From the NCBI RefSeq assembly GCF_000973725.1, contig NZ_CP009621.1:3713001-3777000 (forward strand): a stretch of DNA of 64,000 nt, in the 5' to 3' direction. The stretch comes from Pontibacter korlensis. Lineage in GTDB: Bacteria; Bacteroidota; Bacteroidia; Cytophagales; Hymenobacteraceae. The notes below the pieces were generated by a model that was not told the DNA's origin, did no database searches, and saw nothing but the letters and a program-made list of their open reading frames with translations. Made by a program: the position numbers and the translations under genes. Shown one piece after another: positions 25,494 to 35,232 of the stretch (the stretch's first letter is position 1; every line of letters starts with the position of its first letter).

Positions 25494-26135
25494 ATGACCA
25501 AAGGACTCCATCACTGCCTGCTCGCGCTAGCCGTTTGCTTTTCATTCTATTCCTGTAGCCAGCAAGAAGCAAGTCGGGAAGCGCCCGAACAAGGAAACCA
25601 GCATGCCACTGCTCATGAAGCCAAAGCATCGGAGGGCGCATTGGCTATACAGGCACAGTCTGAGCCTGACACATTGAAAGGGAGCCTGAAGGCAGAGGCG
25701 CACGGCATGATAGGCCCTGCGCATCTGACCATTGCCTATCATTCACCTGCTGCGCGGGGCCGGGTGATTTGGGGCGGCTTGGTGGCAAACAACCAGGTGT
25801 GGGTAACTGGTGCCCATTCAGCCACCAGCTTGCAGACAGACCACCCGATCATGATCGGCGGCGAGCAAGTAGCAGCAGGCAAGTATGCTCTGTTTACCAT
25901 TCCGGGAGAAGAGGAGTGGACAGTGATTATCAACAGGAACTGGAACCAACACTTGGCAGACGATTATTCTGAAGCAGAAGATGTGGTGCGGTTCAAGGTA
26001 AATCCGGAAACTCTACAGCAGCATCAGGAGCGGCTTCGGTACGAAATCCTATCTCAAGGAGAAGAGCAAGGTGCAATTGTGATAACTTGGGACAAGCTAA
26101 AACTGGCGGTTCCGGTGAGCGCGCCTTCCATATAG
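25494..26135 (+). CDS. DUF2911 lipoprotein, copy 2
   Basis: 213 residues with signal peptide and lipobox YSC. The mature domain is highly similar to copy 1 (shared runs include EPDTLKGSLKAEAHG, GRVIWGGLVA, NQVWVTGAHSATSLQTD and LADDYSEAEDVVRF), while the signal peptide and C-terminus differ more. The segment before the start is also related (ACCGGTTAATGTGTTATTTCG). I infer an old duplication about 10 kb apart. Function unknown. Confidence 0.8.
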   Translation: MTKGLHHCLLALAVCFSFYSCSQQEASREAPEQGNQHATAHEAKASEGALAIQAQSEPDTLKGSLKAEAHGMIGPAHLTIAYHSPAARGRVIWGGLVANNQVWVTGAHSATSLQTDHPIMIGGEQVAAGKYALFTIPGEEEWTVIINRNWNQHLADDYSEAEDVVRFKVNPETLQQHQERLRYEILSQGEEQGAIVITWDKLKLAVPVSAPSI

Positions 26136-26216
26136 CCGAGTGCGTGCTGGAGAGGACTAACCCTCTCTGCTGTTTATTACTCTCTTCTACGCCTTGTGGT
26201 GTCCCAGAAAAAGACG

Positions 26217-27888
26217 GTGGCTGTTGCACAACCGTCTGAATCCAGCCGTAAGCATATAAGTTAAACCTTTGGTGCTATGCAGGGCAGGAAGACTTTCAAG
26301 GATGAGAAGGAGCTGCACTTCTCGCTTTCGGCTCTAGGTGCCGGAGCATAACTTTTACCGACGGCTTAAGCAGCAACTGGATCTGGACTTTCTCTACGAG
26401 CTGACGGGGGAACTATACGGGCGTTGCGGCCAGCAGTCTATCGATCCAGTGGTGTTCTTCAAGCTCTGCCTAGTGGGTTACCTGGAGAACATCGTCTCGG
26501 ACAGAAAACTCATCGAGCACTGCAGCCTGCGGCTGGACCTGCTCTACTTTCTGGACTACCAGCTCGACGAGCCGTTGCCCTGGCACTCCACCCTTTCTGA
26601 GCACCCGCCAGCTCTACCCGGAGGCCCTGTTTGAGGCCTTATTCAATAAAGTCTTCAGCCTGTGTGTGGAAAAAGACATGGTAGCGGGCAGTACGCAGGC
26701 GGTCGATTCAGCCCCCATCAAGGCCAATGCCTCCATGGAGAGCCTGGTTCTCAAGCAAGGTGCCGCATCCGCAGAATACCGCTTACAAAAAGCAGGAACA
26801 GAGCATCAGGATGTGAATAAAGAAGCGAATCCGTCTTCCGGGCAATATATCACTGCTCCTGACCACCAGCTGAAGCGGCTAGAGAGGCGCCAGCAGCGGC
26901 TGAATGAGCGCCCCACAGGGGCTATCGGATCAACCAATGAAAAGGCGCAGTTGCTTAGTAACTCTGGCGCACTACTCCCCGCACGATCCCGATGCCCGCA
27001 TTTCTGTTAAGCCCGGCAAGGCCAGGAAGCTCAATTACCACTGCAGCCTGGCCGTAGATGCGGCCCAAGGTGTTATCTCTCATGTACGGGCAGACTTTGC
27101 CGACGGCAGGGACAGCCAGCACCTGCCTTCCCTGGTGATGCAGGTGCAAGGTAGGCTAAAGGAGAATGCGCTGCTCATGCAGGAGCTGCTGGCCGATGCC
27201 GGCTACTCCAACGGCTCCAACTACCACATGCGTGAGCAGCAGGGCATCACGGGCTGGATACCCGTGTTCGGCAAGTATAAGCCCGAAATAGAGGGCTTTC
27301 CCTATGACAATCGGAGGGACCGCTACATGTGCCCGATGGGAAAGCCGCTTCCTTTCATGGGCTTTGACCGCACTGCGGACGGCAGGCTGCTGAAGAACTA
27401 CTGGGCGGCCCCGGCGGACTGCAGGCAGTGCGCGTGCAAACCCACCTGCGCCCCCAAAGCCCGGTGCCGGAAGATCACCCGCACGGCCTATGACGAGCAG
27501 TACCAGCGGGCATACGCCAGGCAGAACAGCAGGCGCGGCAAGCGCATGAAGAAACTGCGTCAGAGCACGGTGGAGCCTGTGTTCGGGAGCCTGGTGCAGC
27601 ACTATGGCCTGCGCAAGATCAATGTCCTGGGAAAATCAGGGGCGCATAAAGTCATGCTCATGGCTGCCATTGCCTTCAATTTAAAGAAGTACATGAAGTT
27701 CAAGCCAACCAAATCAGTGATCATGGTCACGGCGCTGGAAAAAGAGCGCCAACAGGAGTTTAGACGCGGTCCCTTTGTATTTTCACTGCTCTTCTTCAGC
27801 TAAAACTGATAAAGATTGAACTGAAGACCTTTTGGGAAAGCTGAAAAAGAGAAAAGACAGGACTTGAAAATAGTTGTGCAACAGCCAC
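26217..27888 (+). mobile_element. decayed IS1182-type insertion sequence
   Basis: Both ends carry GTGGCTGTTGCACAAC as terminal inverted repeats (26217-26232 and 27873-27888), giving an element of about 1.67 kb with one transposase gene broken by several indels. CGG flanks lie at both sides, too short to prove a target duplication. Confidence 0.7.
26277..27803 (+). pseudogene. IS1182-type transposase, at least three frameshifts
   Basis: The N-terminus starts at 26277 (MQGRKTFKDEKELHFSLSAL) and shifts near 26335 to VPEHNFYRRLKQQLDLDFLY, again near 26598 (after HSTLS) to RQLYPEALFEALFNKVFSLC, and near 26950 to HYSPHDPDARISVKPG. The DDE-like residues are still visible: QAVDSAPIKANAS, LADAGYSNGS and STVEPVFGSL. 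A Cys-rich segment (CRQCACKPTCAPKARC) is typical of the family. It cannot make a full transposase without correcting three shifts. Confidence 0.8.
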
Positions 27889-28592
27889 GGCCGTTTTAGC
27901 GATACTTACAAGCAGTATGCAAAATTTATGTGTAGTAAGTCCCGAATTGCCGTCTCACAAATCAAACCAGTATTTTGATTTATGAGATGAGTTGGTGATA
28001 CAGTAGAGCGACTTTACTTCTAGAGCATATCTACGAACATTTAATAGAGAGGGGAGGCCAAGAGAATAGGAGCAGGTAGCGCAGGAAGGTGGAAGGAAAA
28101 GTAAAGAAACATTAGCTCCCGTTAATGGTCAATTCAGCCTACTTATGGGGAGCGTATGACAGAGATGCGCAGCTTTAGTGTCCGAATAGTGTCCGAAGTA
28201 CATGAAAAAAGGCCTTCAGTGTTAACTGAAGGCCTTTTTTCATGTAGACCGAAGGAGTGAATTATCGAACTTTATCCACAAAGATTTGGCTGCTTTAGAC
28301 TCGTATCTTCAAATAGGAGAGGAGGTTTGATATCCATTCGACTGCTGAACATAACATATGTTCTAAGAAAATACAAATGCAGGCAGTGATAAAGTCATGT
28401 CTTTTACTGCTAGTCCGCTGACACAAATACTTCTATAGGAAGGGTATGCGGCATTGCTGTAAGCTAAACTGCTGTTCCCGGCTAGTCAGCAGAGAGAGGG
28501 TTCATTCTGAATAAACTCCGGCACACAAGTCTTCCAAGCGCCATAACCCCTCCGTTAGGATAAGCGTTTTTAAGATAAACCTCCTTTCATGC
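27889..28592. other. gene-free stretch with island-end repeats
   Basis: No credible gene. It holds GTCTCACAAATCAAA (also near 35545), AGGGGAGGCCA (also near 35660), the tandem GTGTCCG repeat, a 19-bp hairpin and about 60 bp after it that resembles 31740-31805, including the coded remnant IHKDLAA. Confidence 0.5.
28176..28262 (+). repeat. island-end module A: tandem GTGTCCG, hairpin, att-like tail
   Basis: Two TAGTGTCCGAA units (28176-28198), a perfect 19-bp hairpin (28201-28219 with 28226-28244, containing GGCCTTCAG/CTGAAGGCC) and a TGTAGACCGAAGGAGTGAA tail resembling the attachment sequence. The same order occurs at 31666 and 35767. Confidence 0.5.
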
Positions 28593-29594
28593 ATGAATAC
28601 AATCCGACTCACCCTCTTCTACCTCGTGCTGGTAACCGGCACACTGCTTATTATCGCCACGCTGCTATCCCTTATCTACGATGTGCGGTTCTGGTACATC
28701 AAGGCGCTGGACTTTCCGCGGTTACAGGTGCTGATAGGCTTGCTTGTGTGCCTGATTGTCTTTGCTTCTTTCAGCAAGCACTGGAAGCTTCCATCCGTGC
28801 TCTTCCTGCTGGGGCTGCTGGCTTCCATTGTGCTACAGGCTAGCTTTATCCTGCCCTACACGCCGTTGGCAGACAAAGCGGTAGAGACCGCTGCCCCTCA
28901 TACTGTGGAAGAGGGCAGTAGCTTTAGCCTGCTGGTGGCCAATATGTGGATGGAGAACAGGCAGGCAGCCGCATTCTTGAAGATGGTGCATAATGCGAAT
29001 CCGGATGTGGTGCTGGCCATGGAGACAGACAAATGGTGGACATCACGACTAAACCCCCTCCGCCAGCGTTACCCTTACCAGGTGCTGCACCCGCTGGACA
29101 ACACCTACGGCATGGCCCTCTACTCCAGGTTCCCCCTGGAAGGCGCAGAGGTAAAGTTCCTCAGCCACGAGAAGGTTCCCTCCATTCACACAAAGGTCCG
29201 GCTCCCGGATGGCTCCCTCTTTGTGCTGTACGCCATGCACCCGGTGCCGCCAAAGCCCAGTGAGCACCCGGATAACGTGGGGGAGGAAGAGGTGGCCCTG
29301 CTGAAAGTGGGGGAGACAGTGGCGCAAAGGCAGCTGCCGACGGTGGTGGCCGGCGACTTCAACGATGTGGCCTGGTCCAGAACATCGCGCCTGTTTGGCA
29401 CAGGCAGCGGACTGGCGGACGTGCGGGTGGGGAGAGGCTTGTATAATTCTTTTGACGCCACCTCCAGTCTCCTAAGGTGGCCCCTGGACCACGTTTATGT
29501 CTCGGGTGAGTTCAGGGTGCTGGAGCTGGAGAGACTGCCCAAATTTGGCTCAGACCACTTCCCAATCCTTGTTAAACTGGCGCTGGAGGAATAA
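28593..29594 (+). CDS. membrane-anchored endonuclease/exonuclease/phosphatase family protein
   Basis: 333 residues. Three N-terminal membrane helices (about 5-25, 42-60 and 66-86), then an EEP domain: VANMWMENRQ, NPDVVLAMETDKWW (metal Glu), HPVPPKP, VVAGDFNDVAWS (catalytic Asp/Asn) and the final GSDHFPI (Asp-His). The Mg-dependent phosphoesterase domain probably faces the outside. The usual substrates of such anchored members are unknown. ATG at 28593 is preferred to an out-of-frame ATG at 28589. Confidence 0.8.
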   Translation: MNTIRLTLFYLVLVTGTLLIIATLLSLIYDVRFWYIKALDFPRLQVLIGLLVCLIVFASFSKHWKLPSVLFLLGLLASIVLQASFILPYTPLADKAVETAAPHTVEEGSSFSLLVANMWMENRQAAAFLKMVHNANPDVVLAMETDKWWTSRLNPLRQRYPYQVLHPLDNTYGMALYSRFPLEGAEVKFLSHEKVPSIHTKVRLPDGSLFVLYAMHPVPPKPSEHPDNVGEEEVALLKVGETVAQRQLPTVVAGDFNDVAWSRTSRLFGTGSGLADVRVGRGLYNSFDATSSLLRWPLDHVYVSGEFRVLELERLPKFGSDHFPILVKLALEE

Positions 29595-29737
29595 GGGAAA
29601 ATGAAGCAAGGCAAAGCATGAAATTAAGGAGTGGATTGACAGCCTGTAACGCGTGATTGCCCTCTGATCACCCCCTTTGTCATAAGGCATAGCTTGAATA
29701 CAGTCTTCCGGGATCACATGGCAAGCGTGACCTTAAG

Positions 29738-29784
29738 GCAAACAGAAAAGCTGCTGATGTTTAATCAACGGCTTTTCTGTTTGC
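29738..29784. terminator. 14-bp perfect hairpin
   Basis: GCAAACAGAAAAGC and GCTTTTCTGTTTGC pair around a 19-nt loop, 140 bp after the EEP gene. Confidence 0.55.
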
Positions 29785-29931
29785 AAGCAGTAGTTTTCTC
29801 TGCTGGTTAACCACCACCCGGAGGTTAAATTCTACGCAAAGACCGGCTAATGTAACCCAGCCTGCTTTGAAAGGGTACAAAATGAGAAGAGAGGCAAGTG
29901 CTTCTCCATTAGAACCACTACGTATACAACT

Positions 29932-30108
29932 ATGAGAAAATTAAACTTCAACTGGCTTTTTAGCCTACTCTTCCTGACCCTCTCCCTGACACTTACTGGC
30001 TGTGACTTTGTGGGCGACGTGCTGGAATTCGGATTCTGGACGGCCCTCATCCTCATCGCCGTAGTCGTTGCCATCGGGTACTTCATCCTTAGGATGTTCA
30101 GAAAGTAG
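29932..30108 (+). CDS. small lipoprotein with one membrane helix
   Basis: 58 residues: MRKLNFNWLFSLLFLTLSLT, lipobox LTGC (Cys24), a short linker (DFVGDVLEFG), one membrane helix (FWTALILIAVVVAIGYFILR) and a basic end. Small proteins of this build are frequent in Bacteroidota and sometimes carry unsupported enzyme names. The helix after a lipobox would give a protein anchored by lipid and helix. Function unknown. It stands alone between the EEP gene and the CNNM transporter. Confidence 0.65.
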   Translation: MRKLNFNWLFSLLFLTLSLTLTGCDFVGDVLEFGFWTALILIAVVVAIGYFILRMFRK

Positions 30109-30265
30109 GCCACCCTTAACCCCTGGTTTTGAGCGCGGGAGGCTGTGTAGTTAGTGTTGACATAAGGTATAGCCAAGTAGGGATAACCCATTCCACATAC
30201 GTAGCGAAAGCGATCTTTTTGGCGGCGGTGGAGGTATATACTTGAGTTGCACCAACTCTACTGAC

Positions 30266-31549
30266 ATGGAAATACTCATTCTCATCCTCCTGACCCTGCT
30301 CAACGGATTTTTTGCCCTCTCGGAGCTGTCCATCATCTCTGTCAACAAGAACCGCATGGCCCAGCGGGCGAAGCAGGGAAGCAAGGGAGCGCAGGCTGTT
30401 GTTCAGCTTCTCCAGACACCCGAGAACTTTCTCTCGGCCATTCAGGTCGGCATCACACTGATCGCCATCGTGTCCGGTGCCTACGGCGGCGCGGCGCTTT
30501 CGGGTGACGTGGAGGCGTGGCTGCTGGGTGTTCCCTTCCTGGCCCCTTATGCCGACACCCTCTCCATCGTGCTGGTGGTCGGTCTGATTACGTACTTCTC
30601 CATCGTGATAGGGGAACTCATACCCAAGTCCCTCGCGCTGGGCAACGCCGACAATATCGCCGTTGCCGTGGCGCCCGTCATTCGGGGCTTCACCAAAGCC
30701 ACCATGCCCCTGGTGAAAGTACTGTCCGGCTCCACCAACCTGGCCATCCGGGTGATGGGCATCAAGGAGCCAACCGAGGAAAAGATGTCGGAGGAGGAGC
30801 TGCGACAGGTCATCCGGACGGCAGGCAAGCAGGGAATCCTGGCCAAGGAGGAAATCCAGTTGCACCAGAACATCTTCTCCTACTCTGAGCAGCGGGCAAA
30901 GAACCTGCGCACGCATCGCAAGGAGGTGGAGTACTTGGACATCAACCAGCCGCTTGAAAACATCAAGGCAGCCATAGAGCACAGTGTGCACTCCAGGTTC
31001 CCTGCTACCGAGGGCGGATTTGATAACGTTGTCGGCATACTCACCGCCAAGCGCTTCTATGAGTATTGGGCTGACCGCAGGGGGGAGCCGCTTAGGAGCG
31101 TGCTGCAGAAGCCGCTCTTTGTGCCGGAGACCATGCTGGCGAATACGGTGCTGAACGTCTTTAAGAAGGAGAAGCAGTATATCGGTATCGTGGTGGACGA
31201 GTACGGAACGACCGAAGGCATCATTACGGTGCACGACATATTGGAGGCCATCGTGGGGGACATGCCTGACTTAGACGAACTGAATGAGCCGGAGGTGGTC
31301 AGAAGGGAGGATGGCTCCCTGCTGGTCAGCGGCTCAATGGAGGTGCACGAGCTGAACCGGGAGCTCAGGCGGGAGGCCATCACCAGGGACAACGACAACT
31401 ACGCCACGGTGGCCGGGTTCATCTCCTATCGGCTGGGTAGGCTGCCTGCCACGGGCGACAGGGTGCAGGCCAACGGGTGCGAGCTGGAGGTAGTGGACAT
31501 GGACGCCTACCGGGTGGACAAGGTCATCCTGAAGAACACCGATGCTTAG
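30266..31549 (+). CDS. CNNM/CorC-family (hemolysin C-like) transporter with CBS pair
   Basis: 427 residues from MEILILILLTLLNGFFALSE, the start of the DUF21/CNNM membrane domain (ELSIISVNKNRMAQ; FLSAIQVGITLIAIVSGAYG). An acidic helix bundle, two CBS domains (about 205-330, with EYGTTEGIITVHDILEAIVG) and the CorC_HlyC C-terminal domain follow. Members move Mg2+ or Co2+, with the CBS pair binding ATP. The earlier Met at 30242 is rejected because the DUF21 helix starts at this Met. Confidence 0.88.
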   Translation: MEILILILLTLLNGFFALSELSIISVNKNRMAQRAKQGSKGAQAVVQLLQTPENFLSAIQVGITLIAIVSGAYGGAALSGDVEAWLLGVPFLAPYADTLSIVLVVGLITYFSIVIGELIPKSLALGNADNIAVAVAPVIRGFTKATMPLVKVLSGSTNLAIRVMGIKEPTEEKMSEEELRQVIRTAGKQGILAKEEIQLHQNIFSYSEQRAKNLRTHRKEVEYLDINQPLENIKAAIEHSVHSRFPATEGGFDNVVGILTAKRFYEYWADRRGEPLRSVLQKPLFVPETMLANTVLNVFKKEKQYIGIVVDEYGTTEGIITVHDILEAIVGDMPDLDELNEPEVVRREDGSLLVSGSMEVHELNRELRREAITRDNDNYATVAGFISYRLGRLPATGDRVQANGCELEVVDMDAYRVDKVILKNTDA

Positions 31550-31665
31550 TCTGAGGTGTAGCCTGTAGGCAACAAGGATAGCCAGGGGTTGGGAAACAAG
31601 TGCTGCTGTCGTCAAGGTCAAAATCAGTCTAGTCATGGGGAGTGTGCGACAAAGACATACGGCTT

Positions 31666-31731
31666 TAGTGTCCGAAGCTAAAGAAAACAGGCCTCCAGCG
31701 TTAACTGAAGGCCTTTCGTGTAGACCGAAGG
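31666..31731 (+). repeat. island-end module B
   Basis: One TAGTGTCCGAAG unit, a decayed hairpin (GGCCTCCAG/CTGAAGGCC) and the tail CGTGTAGACCGAAGGA. Confidence 0.45.
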
Positions 31732-31964
31732 ATGGAACATAGAACCTTATCCATAAGGATTTAGCGGCTGTGGAAAAGTACCTGCTGCAGGTGGGAGAGG
31801 AGCGGTTGAGCTTTTTCATCAGCTACATTGGGGATCATTAACATAACTAGTTTTATCCGCGAATCCCGCTCCAGTCTTCTGGAGGAGGTGCCGGTATTGG
31901 TACTTTGGCGGGAGATGCCGCTCAGACAATGGACAATGCGTCCTTTCCCCAGGTGCCAAAACAA

Positions 31965-31993
31965 GAAAGCCACCTCTTAAAGAGATGGCTTTC
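31965..31993 (-). terminator. terminator of the small lipoprotein gene
   Basis: GAAAGCCACCTCTT pairs with AAGAGATGGCTTTC with one G-T pair; it lies 46 nt after the stop of the minus-strand gene. Confidence 0.6.
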
Positions 31994-32038
31994 CATAAGT
32001 AGTAAATAGGTATAATTCTTTATTTATACAAGACAGAC

Positions 32039-32458
32039 CTAGTCGCCCTTGCTCAGGGAGAAGCTGCCGTCACCGTTGAAGTCTGTCAAGACAATGGTCA
32101 CGGTCCACGCTCCGGGCGTACCGGAAGAGGAGGTCACTCCTGACTTTGAGTCTTCCCCGTCCCCGGCAGTCAGCTTATTGTCAAGAACGTTTTTCCCTTC
32201 AGCGTCCTTTATCAGGAGCTGAAAGCTTCCTCCCTTGGAGGCGGTGATGTCCATGTTGTAATCGGCAGTGGGCATGGGGTTCTGCCAGGTGTAGGTCTTT
32301 GTGAAAGACCCTCCGTTGCCTGTCACATCCCCGTCAATGTCACCGCTTGCGATGGTGGTAAAGGTGGCGCTGGCTGTCGGGCCTTCCTCTTTCTCGCAGC
32401 TGCTAAAAAGTCCTACGGCAGCTAAAAGCATCACCATGAGTATCTTTGCTTGCTTCAT
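32039..32458 (-). CDS. hypothetical lipoprotein, beta-rich
   Basis: 139 residues; signal peptide MKQAKILMVMLLAAVGLFSS with lipobox SSC. The mature part is beta-rich and acidic, with a jelly-roll-like tail (PGAWTVTIVLTDFNGDGSFS) that resembles pre-peptidase or P-type C-terminal folds. DFNGDGSFSLS looks like a Ca-binding loop. Same strand as the next upstream lipoprotein gene, 52 bp apart, so probably one operon. Function unknown. Confidence 0.6.
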   Translation of the reverse strand: MKQAKILMVMLLAAVGLFSSCEKEEGPTASATFTTIASGDIDGDVTGNGGSFTKTYTWQNPMPTADYNMDITASKGGSFQLLIKDAEGKNVLDNKLTAGDGEDSKSGVTSSSGTPGAWTVTIVLTDFNGDGSFSLSKGD

Positions 32459-32510
32459 TGTCTTTTTTCTTTTGTTGTTAATAATCTGTTTGAGAAACCG
32501 CTGCTTATTC

Positions 32511-33200
32511 CTATTCCTTTATTTCCACCTCCGTTGCCAGGTCCAATCCATCGGCCACCTCTTCAAAGATATCGGTGTTCTGGGTCGAGCTGATGACGAT
32601 AACGCCCTGCGCGTTCTTTGTTGCCGTCAGGAACTCTTCTGCGGAGACACCGGCAAACCAGGCAACAGGGTTGAATGTCACCTGGGCCACCACGCTCTGC
32701 CCCTCGTCAAAGGTGACAGTGCCCTCTCTCTCCACCTCGAAGGTCTCAGATGAGTTGAACTCGAAGCGAACCGGGTGGGCCTGCCCCAGCGCATCGGTAA
32801 ATGTTCCGTTCAGCACAATGGCGGGCTGGCTGCCACTATCCTGAAGCTCCATCTCCACCTCTATCTCCTCATAGGTCCCGGGGCGGATAGCAACGGCACT
32901 GATGTCAGGGGAGGTGGCGCCGGTGGCGAAGTCAATCTGCACGTCCTGCTCCAGCTCGAACTCCACCTCCAGGGAATCCACATCGCTCTCTGCCTCGAAT
33001 TGAACCTCACTCAGTGTGATGGTGCCGGAGGTGAAGGAGAGGCTGTTGGCGGAGGCCGTCCTGCCGTTCACTGGTGCTGCTGCTGTAACGGTGTCAAAGC
33101 TGAGGCCCACCTGTGGCTGTGGCGCTGCGGTCTCCTCCTCCCCGCAGGCAAGCATGCCAAGTGACAGGGAAGCGATCAGTAATAAGGAAGAAGCTTTCAT
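32511..33200 (-). CDS. hypothetical lipoprotein (DUF4382-like)
   Basis: 229 residues; lipobox MLAC after MKASSLLLIASLSLG. The body is acidic and beta-rich (SGTITLSEVQFEAESDVDSL; SAVAIRPGTYEEIEVEMELQ; VVAQVTFNPVAWFAGV). This repeats a pattern known from DUF4382-type or similar carbohydrate/lipid-associated envelope proteins, but the assignment is weak. It is the first gene of a two-lipoprotein group. Confidence 0.55.
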   Translation of the reverse strand: MKASSLLLIASLSLGMLACGEEETAAPQPQVGLSFDTVTAAAPVNGRTASANSLSFTSGTITLSEVQFEAESDVDSLEVEFELEQDVQIDFATGATSPDISAVAIRPGTYEEIEVEMELQDSGSQPAIVLNGTFTDALGQAHPVRFEFNSSETFEVEREGTVTFDEGQSVVAQVTFNPVAWFAGVSAEEFLTATKNAQGVIVISSTQNTDIFEEVADGLDLATEVEIKE

Positions 33201-33414
33201 AAGAATAAAAATTTAATGTTTGTCTGTCTGCCAAATATCGGACAGGAACATGAAGGTAGGATGAAGAAACAGATATTCAATAAATATTATTTTATAATCT
33301 TTATTCTTCCCTGTGGAAGCTATCAAGAAATAGGGCAGGTGTGGCTAGATGCACGTAAACGGTGCTTCTGCTAAATAGTTTTATACTATATTCTTTATAA
33401 GACAAGTGCAATTA

Positions 33415-35232
33415 TTTGCAATACAGAAAGGGGCTGTCCAAAAAGGGCGGCCCCTTTTTCATTTTCTCCTCTTTTGCTATTTTAGGGAGTATGAAAAGGC
33501 GCAACGTTGTTTTCAAGGAGCAGCCGGGCCACCAGGTGGTCCTCTTCCCCCAAAGCATCGGAGACCGCATCCCGGAAGACCACCCGGTGCGGCTCGTGGA
33601 CCGGGTGGTCGATGAGCTCAACATCGACCGCATCATAGCCACCTACAAGGGCGGGGGCACGAGCAGCTACCACCCACGGATGCTCTTGAAAGTGCTCTTC
33701 TACGCTTACCTGAACAACATCTACTCCTGCCGCCGCATCGCCCGGGCATTGGAGGAGAACATCCACTTCATATGGCTCTCGGGCGGCAGCACCCCCGACT
33801 TCCGCACCATCAACGACTTCCGCTCCCGCCGCCTCAAGAACCAGATCCAGGACTTGTTTGCCGAGCTGGTGCGCCTCTTAAACCGCCTGGGCTACGTGAG
33901 CCTGGAGACCCAGTACGTGGACGGCACCAGGCTGGAGGCAGCCGCCAATCGCTACACCTTCGTGTGGCGGGGCTCAGTGGAGAAGAACAAGCAAAAGCTG
34001 GAGACAAAGATCAAGGCCGTGCTCTCGGACATCAAGCAGGCCATCAAAGAAGACAGGAAAGCGCCTCAGGAGCAGCCGCCCGAGAAGGTGGACGCCCAGC
34101 GCCTGAAAGAGGAGATCCGCCAGCTCAACGAGCGCGTGGCTGAGCTGGACAAGCAGGCCCGCAAGCAGGTGGCCAAACTGGAGAAAGAGCACCTGCCGCG
34201 ACTACAAAAATACGAGGAGCAGCTAGAGAAGCTCGGTGAGAGGAACAGCTATAGCAAAACAGACGAGGATGCCACTTTCATGCGGATGAAAGAAGACCAC
34301 ATGAAGAACGGGCAATTGAAGCCCGCCTACAACGTGCAGATCAGCTCCGAGGGCCAGCTGATCACCAATTTCTCTTTGCACCAGCGCCCGGGCGACACGG
34401 CCACGCTGATCCCGCACCTGGAGCAGTTCCAGGCCCATTACCAGCGGCAGTCAAAAGAAGTGGTGGCCGACGCCGGCTACGGCTCGGAGCAGAACTACGC
34501 CTGGCTCGAAGAGCACCAGGTAGAGGCCTACGTCAAGTACAGCTACTTCCATCAAGAGCAGAAGCGCAAGTTCAAGAACGACATCTTCCACGCCCAGCAC
34601 CTGTACTACAATGAGCAGCAGGACTTCTTTGTCTGCCCCATGGGCCAGCGCCTGGAGCGGGTGGGCCAGTACACCCGTACTTCTGAGTTAGGTCATGTCT
34701 CCTCTGTCACCCGCTATGCTGCCCGCCGGTGTGAGGGCTGCCCGCTGCGGGGGCAGTGCTTCAAGGGCAGGGGCAACCGCATGATCGAGGTCAACCACCG
34801 CCTGCGCCAGTTAAAGGCCCGGGCACGGGAGCGGCTCTTGAGTGAGGAGGGAATCCGCCACCGCAAGCGAAGGGCCATTGAGCCCGAGGCTGTGTTCGGG
34901 CAGGTGAAGAGCAACAACCGCTTCACCCGCTTTAGATTGAGAACACTTGCCAAAGCCGAGGTGGACTTTGGCCTGGCGGCCATGGCCCACAACCTGCGCA
35001 AAATAGCCCGCAAGGGAGTGAAAGCCTTCCGGCAGGCCCTGGAGAGGGGCGCCTCCGGCCTTTCCCAGCAGCTAAAACAGCCAACTGCGGCTCATACCGG
35101 CCTGCTGGACCAGCTGACTACCATTTTCAGCCCGAGAAGAGCCGTTTTCCAGCTGGCCGCCTAAAAAACAAAATCAACCGGATAAACCAAAAGAGGCTGC
35201 CCTTTCCGGACAGCCTCTTTCTGTATTGCAAA
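33415..35232 (+). mobile_element. complete IS1182-family insertion sequence
   Basis: Terminal inverted repeats TTTGCAATACAGAAAG (33415-33439, with GGGCTGTCC) and their near-perfect complement at 35208-35232. Length 1818 bp with one intact transposase. Both ends also fold internally (GGGGCTGTCC with GGGCGGCCCC; AGAGGCTGCCC with GGACAGCCTCT). No clear target duplication was found by eye. Confidence 0.85.
33491..35164 (+). CDS. IS1182-family transposase
   Basis: 557 residues. N-terminal DUF772-like domain (PEDHPVRLVDRVVDELNIDR; MLLKVLFYAYLNNIYSCRRI; DFRTINDFRSRRL), the first catalytic Asp in TQYVDGTRLEA, a long helical insert (about 160-250), the second Asp in VVADAGYGSEQNY, a Cys cluster (CEGCPLRGQCFKGRGNR) and the Glu in IEPEAVFGQVKSNNRF. 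The frame is intact and the inverted repeats are in place, so the element may be active. The longer in-frame start at 33416 lies inside the inverted repeat and is rejected. Confidence 0.9.
   Translation: MKRRNVVFKEQPGHQVVLFPQSIGDRIPEDHPVRLVDRVVDELNIDRIIATYKGGGTSSYHPRMLLKVLFYAYLNNIYSCRRIARALEENIHFIWLSGGSTPDFRTINDFRSRRLKNQIQDLFAELVRLLNRLGYVSLETQYVDGTRLEAAANRYTFVWRGSVEKNKQKLETKIKAVLSDIKQAIKEDRKAPQEQPPEKVDAQRLKEEIRQLNERVAELDKQARKQVAKLEKEHLPRLQKYEEQLEKLGERNSYSKTDEDATFMRMKEDHMKNGQLKPAYNVQISSEGQLITNFSLHQRPGDTATLIPHLEQFQAHYQRQSKEVVADAGYGSEQNYAWLEEHQVEAYVKYSYFHQEQKRKFKNDIFHAQHLYYNEQQDFFVCPMGQRLERVGQYTRTSELGHVSSVTRYAARRCEGCPLRGQCFKGRGNRMIEVNHRLRQLKARARERLLSEEGIRHRKRRAIEPEAVFGQVKSNNRFTRFRLRTLAKAEVDFGLAAMAHNLRKIARKGVKAFRQALERGASGLSQQLKQPTAAHTGLLDQLTTIFSPRRAVFQLAA

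Larger units (their letters stand above)
31550..32038. other. gene-free stretch with island-end module B
   Basis: No complete gene. 31620-31830 is a diverged copy of 28130-28325. On the plus strand it still reads NLIHKDLAAVEKYLLQVGEE and a stop at 31842, the end of a lost protein; the other copy reads NFIHKDLAALDSYLQIGEE and stops. A hairpin for the minus-strand lipoprotein lies at 31965. Confidence 0.5.
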
